Assembly (NCBI GenBank): GCA_028691515.1
Contig: JAQUZE010000002.1
Span: 22,743-86,742 of the forward strand
Source of the DNA: Bacilli bacterium
Lineage (GTDB): Bacteria; Bacillota_I; Bacilli_A; ML615J-28; CAG-698
Length of the DNA: 64,000 bases
Direction: 5' to 3'
This document shows, in pieces, positions 34,400 to 42,322 of this stretch. Under the pieces are notes generated by a model. That model had not been told where the DNA came from and did no database searches. It saw only the letters and a program-made list of their open reading frames with translations. Numbering within the stretch: position 1 is the stretch's first letter; the number at the start of each line of letters is the position of its first letter. The translations under genes and the position numbers were made by a program.

Positions 34400-35396
34400 T
34401 TTAGTATTAGGGCAATATTATAATTCTAAATCTTGGTTTCATGCTCTTGATCCAAGGACTAAATTACTGAGTATTTTATTATTGATGGTATCTGTTTTTC
34501 TAATGAGCAATTTTTACTTTTTACTTGGTACTTTTGCATTAATAATAATTTTAATTTTATCAACAAGGATTCCTTTTGGAAAGTTTCTTAGAAGTTTAAG
34601 AGCAGTTGCAATGCTTTTATTATTTACGATTATTTTTCAAATTGTATTTAGTAGGCAAGGAGAAAAACTTTGGGAAGGGGAATTCAAACTTGATGGTTTA
34701 ATTATTGTGTTTGGAATTATATTGTTTATAATATTTTCTTTAACAAAGAAAATATTTCCAAAGTTTAGAAGTATACAGTTGTTATTAATAATAGCATTTG
34801 TATTTGTGATGCAATATTTTAAAATATTTAATTTTAATTTTAATTTTTTCTTAACAGATGATTTTATTAGTTATCCAATAAAAATTTATAATGAAGGATT
34901 AAGTTTAGCGGGGACAGTAATTTTAAGAATATTATCATTAGTTTTTGTTTCTTCTTTATTAACCTTAACAACAAAACCATCAGACTTAACAAATGGTATT
35001 GAAAGTTTATTAAAACCATTAAAGAAAATAGGAATAAATGTTTCTATTTTTGCAATGATGATATCAATTGCTCTTCGTTTTATTCCCACATTGATTAATG
35101 AAGCTAATAAAATATTGAAAGCTCAAGCATCAAGAGGAGTAGATTTTAAGGAGTCTAAATTTAGGGAAAAAATTACTCAAATAATATCACTTTTAATTCC
35201 GATGTTTGTTATAGCTTATAAACGAGCAGGTGATTTAGCTGAGGCTATGGAAGCACGAGGATATGTTCCTAATAGTGAAAGAACCTCAATTAATGAATTA
35301 AGACTAAAATTATCTGATTATACAGTAATAAGTGTAATGATATTATTTTTATCAGGAGTTATTACTATTTTGGCTACGGGACTATATGCGATATAA
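34389..35396 (+). CDS. ecfT: ECF transporter transmembrane subunit EcfT
   Basis: A 335-residue membrane protein with SWFHALDPRTKLLSILLLM at the start and the coupling-helix region with AQASRGVD and MEARGY, the two Ala-Arg-Gly motifs that bind the ATPases. About 60 extra residues between the early helices (around 90-150) make it longer than the usual 265; these include hydrophobic stretches, so additional membrane segments are likely. The ATG at 34389 is preferred to a TTG at 34377. It overlaps truA by 11 bases. Confidence 0.93.
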   Translation: MGNNLVLGQYYNSKSWFHALDPRTKLLSILLLMVSVFLMSNFYFLLGTFALIIILILSTRIPFGKFLRSLRAVAMLLLFTIIFQIVFSRQGEKLWEGEFKLDGLIIVFGIILFIIFSLTKKIFPKFRSIQLLLIIAFVFVMQYFKIFNFNFNFFLTDDFISYPIKIYNEGLSLAGTVILRILSLVFVSSLLTLTTKPSDLTNGIESLLKPLKKIGINVSIFAMMISIALRFIPTLINEANKILKAQASRGVDFKESKFREKITQIISLLIPMFVIAYKRAGDLAEAMEARGYVPNSERTSINELRLKLSDYTVISVMILFLSGVITILATGLYAI

Positions 35397-36120
35397 GTGT
35401 ATAGTTACTTATGACGGAACTAATTATTTTGGTTTTCAATTGCAAAAGAAATTTCGAACAATTCAATCAGAAATAGAACAAACAATATCAAAGGTTCTAA
35501 AACAAGATATTAAAATTTATGCGGCTGGAAGGACAGATGCAAAGGTTCATGCTTTGGGCCAAGTATTTCATTTTGATACTGATGTAATAATGAGTGCTAA
35601 AAGAATGCAAAATGCTATTAATTATCGAATTTCAAAAGATATATATATTCAAAGTGTGGAATTAGTGAGCGAAGAATTTCATTCTCGTTTTTCTGTTTTA
35701 AAAAAAGAATACCATTATTATATTGATTTTGGTAAACATAATCCATTTTTAAAAAATTATCGTTATTTTTATCCTTACAGTAAAAAAGTTGATTGGGAAA
35801 AATTTAAAAGTGCAGCTAGTATATTTATTGGTACACACGATTTTAAATCATTTACTAAAAATCATAAGTTGGAAAATACGATTAGAACAATTTATTCAAT
35901 TGATTTTTCTATTAAAGATACATTAATTATCGTTAAGATTGTTGGAGATGGGTTTTTACATAACATGGTTAGAATTTTGATTGGTATGCTTCTCGAAGTG
36001 GGAAGAGGTAATTACACTATTGATGATTTAAAATTGATTATGAATGAAAAGAACAGGGAATTAGCTCCTAAAATTGCTCCTCCTAATGGTTTGTATTTAT
36101 ATAAAGTATATTATAAATAA
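35386..36120 (+). CDS. truA: tRNA pseudouridine(38-40) synthase
   Basis: A 244-residue TruA that isomerises U38-U40 in the anticodon arm of tRNAs. The catalytic Asp lies in GRTDAKVHALGQVFHF (about 50-65), followed by SRFSVLKKEYHYYI and the C-terminal GDGFLHNMVRILIGMLLEVG. The position after ecfT is standard in Firmicutes. The ATG is inside the ecfT end; a bidirectional terminator follows. Confidence 0.96.
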   Translation: MRYKCIVTYDGTNYFGFQLQKKFRTIQSEIEQTISKVLKQDIKIYAAGRTDAKVHALGQVFHFDTDVIMSAKRMQNAINYRISKDIYIQSVELVSEEFHSRFSVLKKEYHYYIDFGKHNPFLKNYRYFYPYSKKVDWEKFKSAASIFIGTHDFKSFTKNHKLENTIRTIYSIDFSIKDTLIIVKIVGDGFLHNMVRILIGMLLEVGRGNYTIDDLKLIMNEKNRELAPKIAPPNGLYLYKVYYK

Positions 36121-36157
36121 AAAAATCCAGATTAATTAAATATCTGGATTTTTATTT
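36121..36157. terminator. Bidirectional intrinsic terminator
   Basis: AAAAATCCAGAT (36121-36132) pairs perfectly with ATCTGGATTTTT (36142-36153) around a 9-base loop, between truA and the convergent permease gene. Confidence 0.88.
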
Positions 36158-37018
36158 ACGATTTAAATATATAAGACGAATTTTTTTAAATATCATGATA
36201 CTAAACAAGAAGAATATACATAACAAGATAATGGTTGCTCCTGTAGGTAAATCAAAATAATAGGATAGGAAGAAACCTAGTATAACACTAATTTCACTAA
36301 AGACAATAGAAACTATTAGAGCATTTTTATATGATTTTCCTATTAAGATACCAATAGAAATTGGTACAATCATTAAAGCACTTATTAGTAAAACTCCAAT
36401 CAAGTTTAGGAAAAAAGAGATAACAAAAGCTAAAGTAATTGTTATTAACATTTGTAAAAATTTTACGTTAATTCCAGAGACTATTGCAAATGTTTCATCA
36501 AAACATAATGTTACTATTTTTTTGTAAGAAGTAAGGATAAAAATTATTATTAATAAGGTAATAATAAGAATAAGAATAAAGTCGGTTAAACCAACAGCTA
36601 AAATAGAGCCAAATAATAAACTGTTAATAAATTTGGAGTCCACACCAGTGCTTAAACTTAAGAATAAACTACTTAAAGCCACACCTAAACTTAAAATAAT
36701 TGGCATTGAGAGCTCTTTATAGTTTTTATAAAAGTTTCTTAGTTTTTCAATTAAAAAAGTTCCTAAAACGCCAAAAATTACTCCCCAAATTGTGGGATTT
36801 AATAATTCAAATTGAAATACATTAGCAATAAGTACGCCCATTGTTACACCAGCAAGAGAAAAGTGACTTAATGTATTTGCAATAAACGATAATCTTCTAA
36901 TAACTACTACTGATCCAACAACTGGAGCTAATACCCCAAGAATAATTGCTGAATAAATAGCATATCTAAAAAAGTCTTGTTCTATAAAAAAATCAAAAAT
37001 ACTCATTAAACTAATCAT
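36152..37018 (-). CDS. Metal ABC transporter permease (ZnuB/MntB family)
   Basis: A 288-residue permease with about eight or nine membrane segments. The start of the ABC-3 family is clear in FFRYAIYSAIILGVLAPVVGS, then RLSFIANTLSHFSLAGV. Zinc, manganese or iron are the known substrates; the sequence does not decide. The ATG at 37018 is chosen because AAGGATG precedes it and it gives the 8-base ATGATTAG overlap with the ATPase gene. No substrate-binding lipoprotein gene is adjacent, so the binding component must be elsewhere. Confidence 0.9.
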   Translation of the reverse strand: MISLMSIFDFFIEQDFFRYAIYSAIILGVLAPVVGSVVVIRRLSFIANTLSHFSLAGVTMGVLIANVFQFELLNPTIWGVIFGVLGTFLIEKLRNFYKNYKELSMPIILSLGVALSSLFLSLSTGVDSKFINSLLFGSILAVGLTDFILILIITLLIIIFILTSYKKIVTLCFDETFAIVSGINVKFLQMLITITLAFVISFFLNLIGVLLISALMIVPISIGILIGKSYKNALIVSIVFSEISVILGFFLSYYFDLPTGATIILLCIFFLFSIMIFKKIRLIYLNRK

Positions 37019-37661
37019 ATGTTTTACATCCTTTTTCAAAAGAAAAAAAGCCTAAATCATCTAGTATTAGAGTATAAGTAGATAAGTCTTTACAGAAAAC
37101 AGGGTCATGAGTAATTAGAATAATAGTAATTCCTTCTGATTTAAGTTTTGAGAGAATTTTATACATTGCTTCAATATTCTCTTGGTCAACGCCCACAGTA
37201 GGCTCATCTAATACAAGCATTTTTGGATTGCAAAGAAGCGCTCTTGCGATAAAAACTCGTTGTAATTGACCTCCAGATAAATTATTGATATTATCATTAT
37301 AAATAACATTTAAATCTAGGTCATTAATTATTTGTGTAAAAAATGCATCTTTTCTTTTAGGGTATGCACAAAGTAGTAATTCTTTTACAGAGATTGGGAA
37401 TTCATAATTGAATTCAGATTTTTGAGGAACATAGCCAATATTAAATAATTTTTTTAATTTGTTGATATCAACATCATCTAAAAATATTTTTTTATCAGGA
37501 ATTTTTAAAAGTTTCAACATGCATTTTGCAAGTGTAGATTTTCCTGTTCCGTTTCTTCCAATTACAGATAAAAAGTCTCCACTAACAAGTGAAAATGATA
37601 AATTATTTAAAACTATTTTGTCATCATAGGCAAATGACAATTTGTCAACTATTACCCTCAT
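37011..37661 (-). CDS. Metal ABC transporter ATP-binding protein (ZnuC/MntB-type)
   Basis: A 216-residue ATPase with Walker A GRNGTGKST (about 34-42), Q-loop GYVPQKSEFN (the Q-x-S form usual for the ABC-3 metal group), signature NLSGGQLQR, Walker B MLVLDEPTVGVDQ and H-loop LITHDPVF. It pairs with the overlapping permease. The ATG at 37661 follows AAGGAG; an ATG at 37700 would overlap the promoter. Confidence 0.92.
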   Translation of the reverse strand: MRVIVDKLSFAYDDKIVLNNLSFSLVSGDFLSVIGRNGTGKSTLAKCMLKLLKIPDKKIFLDDVDINKLKKLFNIGYVPQKSEFNYEFPISVKELLLCAYPKRKDAFFTQIINDLDLNVIYNDNINNLSGGQLQRVFIARALLCNPKMLVLDEPTVGVDQENIEAMYKILSKLKSEGITIILITHDPVFCKDLSTYTLILDDLGFFSFEKGCKTYD

Positions 37662-37679
37662 TGGATTCTCCTTTATTTT

Positions 37680-37719
37680 ATACGTATATGATTTTATCAT
37701 AGAATAGACTTTTCTTCAA
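37680..37719 (-). promoter_or_regulatory. Promoter and possible operator of the metal ABC genes
   Basis: On the minus strand TTGAAG (37719-37714) and TAAAAT (37696-37691) are spaced by 17 bases. Two short palindromes overlap it, ATGAT-TTT-ATCAT (37688-37700) across the -10 element and TATACGTATA (37679-37688) at the start point. A metal-responsive repressor could bind either; this is a guess from position. Confidence 0.55.
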
Positions 37720-37819
37720 GCAAGAATACATTAATTATAAGATTGAATATAAAACTGTTTCTTTTTTAGGCAATTTATGAGATAATAATATAAAGAAACA
37801 TATGTCAGAGGGTGAAAAA

Positions 37820-38446
37820 ATGAGTTTATTCATTACATTTGAAGGCGGAGAAGGAACGGGAAAAACTACCGTCATAAATAATTTATATAATTATCTTATT
37901 TCTTTGGGATATGATGTTATTAAGACACGAGAGCCAGGTGGTTCTAAAATATCGGAATCTATTAGAGGTATTATTCTTGATCGTAACAACACTATTATGG
38001 ATTATAAAACAGAAGCATTAATGTATGCTGCATCAAGAAGACAACATTTAATTGAAGTAATTATACCAGCTCTTAAGAAAAATAAAATTGTAATTTGTGA
38101 TCGTTATATTGATTCTTCACTTGCATATCAAGGTTATGCAAGGGGATTAGGAATTGAGCAAGTGAAAACTATTAATGAATATGCAATTAGTGGATATTGG
38201 CCTGATTTAACAATATATATTGATTTAGATCCTAATATTGGTATAAACAGAATTAAGAATAATAATAGAGATGTTGATCGTTTGGATGAAGAGACAATAT
38301 CTTTTCATGAGAAAGTGAGAGAAGGATATATAAAATTAATTGATTTATATCCAAATCGAATTAAAAAAATTGATGGGAATGTTTCTTTGGACATATTAAC
38401 ACAGATTGCTAAAGAAATTGTTGTTAATAAATTAAAAGAAGGATAG
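37820..38446 (+). CDS. tmk: Thymidylate kinase
   Basis: A 208-residue kinase that phosphorylates dTMP to dTDP. P-loop EGGEGTGKTT, the DR(E/H)-type KTREPGGSKISE and DRYIDSSLAYQGYARGLG are all present. The ATG at 37820 is chosen because GAGGGTGA lies before it; an upstream ATG at 37802 is less likely. It leads the tmk-holB-ricT-trmN6-like-terB-like-rsmI run. No convincing promoter is seen; an 8-base inverted repeat (GTTTCTTT 37757-37764, AAAGAAAC 37792-37799) lies upstream. Confidence 0.96.
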   Translation: MSLFITFEGGEGTGKTTVINNLYNYLISLGYDVIKTREPGGSKISESIRGIILDRNNTIMDYKTEALMYAASRRQHLIEVIIPALKKNKIVICDRYIDSSLAYQGYARGLGIEQVKTINEYAISGYWPDLTIYIDLDPNIGINRIKNNNRDVDRLDEETISFHEKVREGYIKLIDLYPNRIKKIDGNVSLDILTQIAKEIVVNKLKEG

Positions 38447-38454
38447 GAATATAT

Positions 38455-39444
38455 ATGAACTTTGAAATTTTGAAAAAAAACCAACCTAAAGTTATAAAAC
38501 TTCTAGAGAATAGTTTTATGAAAAATCGCTTAGTTCATACTTATTTGTTTGAGGGGCCAAGTGGCACTAATAAAGTTGAAGCTGCTTTTTATTTAGCTTG
38601 TTTGCTTTTTTGTGAAAACAGTGAAAAGCCTTGTTTAAAATGTAAAAATTGTCAAATGATATTAAATAAGACGCACCCCAGCGTTTTTTATATAACTCCA
38701 GAAACGGAAGTAATTAAAAAACAGCAAATTGAATCATTGATTCATGAATTTAGTTTAACCGCTTTAGTAGAAGGAAAAAGAGTATTTATTATTGATGGAA
38801 TTGAAAAAGCAAATATATTTGCAGCAAATTCTATATTAAAGTTTTTAGAAGAAATGCATGAAAATGATTATGGTATTTTAATTTCCGAAAATTTAAGTTC
38901 TATTTTACCTACTATTAGATCAAGAAGTCAAATTATTAATTTTCACAAAACATCTGAAGGTGATGTAGTTAAAGAACTTGTTAGTGAAAATGTTGATGAA
39001 CAATTAGCAAGAGTAATTGTCAAATTAACTAATAGTGTTAGTGAAGGATTAGAGCTTGCAAATGATAAATTATTTACTTATGTATATGATCTTGCTATAA
39101 AAATAATCAAGACTATTATTTTAAAAGAAGATTTTCCTTTAATAGTTTTAAATAGAGAAGGAAATGAATTATTAAGAGAAAAGGAAAAGAAATATCATCA
39201 TTATTTTTTAAACATGTTGGTTCTTTTTAATAACGATATGTTATATTTTTCACTTGGAAATAGAGATAAAATTGTTTTTTCTGAAGTAATTGATGAATAT
39301 AAGGCAAGAATAGAAATTATTAATGAAAAAATAATTAAGAATATAGAGTATATAATGGAAATGAAAGAAAGAATTAATTCTAATGTTAATCTAGACCTTT
39401 TATATACAGACTTATTTATAGAAACGGGGAAGTTAAATGGTTAA
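38455..39444 (+). CDS. holB: DNA polymerase III subunit delta prime
   Basis: A 329-residue clamp-loader subunit. The AAA+ domain has a P-loop without the functional Lys pattern (EGPSGTNKVEA), as is normal for delta prime, and a zinc knuckle CxxCxxC (CLKCKNC) with a preceding Cys. IDGIEKANIFAANSILKFLE is the typical switch segment. It loads the beta clamp. The tmk-holB-ricT order is that of Bacillus. Its end overlaps ricT by 8 bases. Confidence 0.93.
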   Translation: MNFEILKKNQPKVIKLLENSFMKNRLVHTYLFEGPSGTNKVEAAFYLACLLFCENSEKPCLKCKNCQMILNKTHPSVFYITPETEVIKKQQIESLIHEFSLTALVEGKRVFIIDGIEKANIFAANSILKFLEEMHENDYGILISENLSSILPTIRSRSQIINFHKTSEGDVVKELVSENVDEQLARVIVKLTNSVSEGLELANDKLFTYVYDLAIKIIKTIILKEDFPLIVLNREGNELLREKEKKYHHYFLNMLVLFNNDMLYFSLGNRDKIVFSEVIDEYKARIEIINEKIIKNIEYIMEMKERINSNVNLDLLYTDLFIETGKLNG

Positions 39445-40291
39445 AGTTGTAGGTGTAGCTTTTAAAGAAGTAGGGAAAATATATTGGTTTGATCCAAACA
39501 ATTTAACTTTATCAGAAGGTGATAAAGTTGTTGTGGAAACGATTAGAGGCTTAGAAATAGGTTTAATTGTTAAGGGAATACAGGAAGTTAATGAAAAAGA
39601 TGTTTTTGAATTAAAACCTGTTTTGCGAGTTGCTAGTATGAAGGACATCAAAAGAAGTATTGATAATGAAAGTGAAGAAGCGGAATCGCTTAGAATTATT
39701 AAGGAATTAGTAAAACAAAATAATTTACCAATGAAAGTATTAAGTTGTGAATTTACACTTGATCATAAAAAAATAATAATATATTATAATTCAGATTCAA
39801 GGGTGGATTTTAGAGACTTATTAAAGGATTTAGCAATTGCTTTTAGGCTAAGAATAGAATTAAGGCAGATTGGTGCTCGTGAAGGAGCAAAAATAATTGG
39901 AGGATTAGGAGTTTGTGGTAGAGAAGTATGTTGTAAGAGCCATTTAAGAGAATTTAGTGCAGTAAGCATGAAAATGGCTAAAGAACAGGATATGACTTTA
40001 AGTGCAGCAAAAGTTGCAGGAATTTGTGGAAAATTAATGTGTTGTATTGGTTATGAGTGTGATTTTTATAGAGAACAAAGGAAAAAAATTCCTGGTGTTG
40101 GAGATATGGTTAATACCCCAATAACTCAAAATTGTCCTGTTATTAGTGTAAATTATTTGCGAGAATTAATTAAAACAAGGGATTCTGATGGGAATGTAAA
40201 AGAATGGAAAGCAAGTGAAGTTGTTAGAGTTAAACAAGCACAAATGCAAGCACAACCAGATGATGATTCTGATGATATAGTTGATGATTAA
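39437..40291 (+). CDS. ricT: RicT/YaaT family protein (PSP1 domain)
   Basis: A 284-residue protein with a PSP1 domain and the Cys set CGREVCC and CGKLMCCIGYEC, the iron-sulfur ligands of Bacillus RicT. In Bacillus RicT works with RicA and RicF as a Y-complex that affects RNase Y-dependent mRNA maturation and development. Neither partner is in the window, so the classic complex is not shown here. The start overlaps holB by 8 bases (ATGGTTAA). The C-terminal end is acidic (DDDSDDIVDD). Confidence 0.92.
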   Translation: MVKVVGVAFKEVGKIYWFDPNNLTLSEGDKVVVETIRGLEIGLIVKGIQEVNEKDVFELKPVLRVASMKDIKRSIDNESEEAESLRIIKELVKQNNLPMKVLSCEFTLDHKKIIIYYNSDSRVDFRDLLKDLAIAFRLRIELRQIGAREGAKIIGGLGVCGREVCCKSHLREFSAVSMKMAKEQDMTLSAAKVAGICGKLMCCIGYECDFYREQRKKIPGVGDMVNTPITQNCPVISVNYLRELIKTRDSDGNVKEWKASEVVRVKQAQMQAQPDDDSDDIVDD

Positions 40292-40294
40292 TAT

Positions 40295-41023
40295 ATGGAA
40301 TATATACATGAATTATTGGGATATAAAAATATAAAAATTATTCAAAAAGAAGAAATGTTTCGTTTTTCCTTGGATTCAATGTTGTTAGCTTATTTTGTTA
40401 ATGTAAAAAATGAAGATAGAGTTGTAGATTTAGGTTGTGGAAATGGTCCAATTCCCTTATTTTTATCTTTAAAAACAAAAGGTAAAATATATGGTATTGA
40501 AATACAAGAAGAAGTATATGATCTTGCTAAAAGAAGTGTTGTTTTAAATAATATTGAAGAACAAATTTGTATATTAAATGAAGATATTATTGATATATAT
40601 AAAATAATTGGTGCTAATTCTTTTGAAATTGTTACAACAAATCCGCCTTATTTTAAGTATAATCAAAGCAGCAATGTTAATAAAAGTGATTATAAAACGA
40701 TTGCTAGACATGAAGTATTAATTAATCTAGAACAAATCATTAAAGAAGCATCTAAATTATTAGTTGATGGAGGAAGCTTGAACATAGTTTATCGTGTTTC
40801 AAGACTAAATGATTTATTATTGGAGTTTAATAAATGCAATTTTGGGATAAAAAGGATACAATATGTATATCCAAAGATAAGTTCAAATGAAGCTTTAATA
40901 ATGCTTGTTGAAGCGAAAAAAAATCGGCCTTCAGATGTAAAAGTTCTTAAACCTTTATATGTTTTAGATAAAAATGGAGAATATACACCAGAAGTATTAA
41001 AAATATTTAATTTTAAAAAATAA
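40295..41023 (+). CDS. TrmN6/YabB-like tRNA or protein methyltransferase
   Basis: A 242-residue SAM-dependent methyltransferase. It opens LGYKNIKIIQKEEMFRFSLD, then VVDLGCGNGPIPLFLSL as the SAM-binding motif I and TTNPPYF as the N6-adenine-type motif. It matches the tRNA1(Val) A37 N6-methyltransferase group (YabB in Bacillus), also found between holB/ricT and rsmI there. The exact substrate is inferred from context. It starts four bases after ricT. Confidence 0.9.
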   Translation: MEYIHELLGYKNIKIIQKEEMFRFSLDSMLLAYFVNVKNEDRVVDLGCGNGPIPLFLSLKTKGKIYGIEIQEEVYDLAKRSVVLNNIEEQICILNEDIIDIYKIIGANSFEIVTTNPPYFKYNQSSNVNKSDYKTIARHEVLINLEQIIKEASKLLVDGGSLNIVYRVSRLNDLLLEFNKCNFGIKRIQYVYPKISSNEALIMLVEAKKNRPSDVKVLKPLYVLDKNGEYTPEVLKIFNFKK

Positions 41024-41038
41024 ATAGGAGGAATTAAA

Positions 41039-41443
41039 ATGTTATTATATTTATTAAATAAGGAAGAAAAAGGTTATTTCTTAGATTTGCTAGCTAAATT
41101 AATTAGAGCTGATGGAGATCCATCACAATTAGATTTACAAACAGTAATTGGTTTACGCAATGAAATGGGAGAAGAGGGGATTAGATATCGTAAAAGTAAT
41201 GCAAGTTTAGAGAAAATTATTGATTATTTTTCAAAAACTTCTAAACCTACAAGAAATTTAGTTCTTTTAAATTTAATTGGAGCATCATTAAGCGATGAAT
41301 TTTATAGTGTAGAAGAGCATTTTTTAATTGAGAAAATTCAAGAATCTTTTCAAATTAGTAATAAAAAAAGAGCAGAGTTAACAAGAATGGTATATCAAGA
41401 TAGAGATGTTCGTGAAAAAACAAAAAGAGTGATTGCAGATTAA
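41039..41443 (+). CDS. Uncharacterised helical protein, possibly TerB-like
   Basis: A 134-residue soluble, helical protein. I do not recognise it firmly. The pattern LAKLIRADGDPSQLDLQTVIGLRNEM and a second half LLNLIGASLSDEFYSVEEHFLIEK resembles the paired helices with acidic turns of TerB-like domains. In Bacillus this position between yabB and rsmI (yraL) is held by the GIY-YIG protein YazA, to which it bears no likeness. AGGAGG lies ahead; it ends one base into rsmI (TAATG). Function unknown. Confidence 0.75.
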   Translation: MLLYLLNKEEKGYFLDLLAKLIRADGDPSQLDLQTVIGLRNEMGEEGIRYRKSNASLEKIIDYFSKTSKPTRNLVLLNLIGASLSDEFYSVEEHFLIEKIQESFQISNKKRAELTRMVYQDRDVREKTKRVIAD

Positions 41444-42294
41444 TGAAAATACAAAAATCATATCTTGATAAAAAACCTAGTTTGTATTTAGTTCCGACAC
41501 CAATAGGCAATTATGATGATATGACTTTTCGGGCAGTCACTACTTTAGAAGCTGTTGATTTTATTTATTGTGAAGATACAAGAATTACTAAAGTTTTACT
41601 TAGTCATTTTAAAATTACAACGCCTCTACTTAATTATCATAAATTTAATGAAGATGTAGTTTCAAAAGAAATTATTGATAAAATATTAAAAGGCAGTAAT
41701 GTTGCTTTAGTTACTGATGCTGGGACTCCTTGTATTAGTGATCCGGGATTTCTTGTTGTTAGGAGTGCAATTGAAAGTGAAATACCAGTAATTTCCTTAC
41801 CTGGGCCATCTGCTTTAATTACAGCACTTTCAGCTTCTGGAATTGAATCTGAAAAATTTTTCTTTTATGGATTTTTATCACATAAAGATTCTCAAAAAAA
41901 AGAAGAATTAAAGACATTAACAGATTATAAAGAAACAATAATTTTTTATGAATCAGCAATTAGGATAAAAAATACGCTTTTATTGATTTGTGAAATAATG
42001 GGTAATAGAAAAGTAGTAATAGCTAGAGAAATTACAAAAAAATATGAAGAATATATAAGAGGAAATGTTGCTGATTTAATTGAAGAAAAATTAGATTTAA
42101 AAGGGGAGATTGTTTTAGTTGTTGAAAGAGCAAAACTTTCCAGTTTTCAAAAAGAATTAAATAATTTAACAATTAAAAAACATTATGAATATTATTTAGG
42201 ACTTGATTATAATAAAAAAGATGCTATGAAAAACACAGCAGCAGATCGAGGAATTTCTAAAAGTGAAGTGTATAAAGAGTTATTGGAAAAATAA
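41443..42294 (+). CDS. rsmI: 16S rRNA 2'-O-methyltransferase (C1402)
   Basis: A 283-residue SAM-dependent enzyme that methylates the ribose of C1402 in 16S rRNA at the decoding centre. LYLVPTPIGNYDDMTFRA at the start, FIYCEDTRITKVLLSHF, LVTDAGTPCISDPG and ISLPGPSALITAL are family signatures. It overlaps the preceding gene by one base. It ends the tmk operon at a bidirectional terminator. Confidence 0.95.
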   Translation: MKIQKSYLDKKPSLYLVPTPIGNYDDMTFRAVTTLEAVDFIYCEDTRITKVLLSHFKITTPLLNYHKFNEDVVSKEIIDKILKGSNVALVTDAGTPCISDPGFLVVRSAIESEIPVISLPGPSALITALSASGIESEKFFFYGFLSHKDSQKKEELKTLTDYKETIIFYESAIRIKNTLLLICEIMGNRKVVIAREITKKYEEYIRGNVADLIEEKLDLKGEIVLVVERAKLSSFQKELNNLTIKKHYEYYLGLDYNKKDAMKNTAADRGISKSEVYKELLEK

Positions 42295-42322
42295 AAACTG
42301 GATGGGAATCCAGTTTTTTAAA
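42294..42322. terminator. Bidirectional intrinsic terminator
   Basis: AAAACTGGAT (42294-42303) pairs perfectly with ATCCAGTTTT (42308-42317) around GGGA, with T-rich flanks, between convergent genes. Confidence 0.88.
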
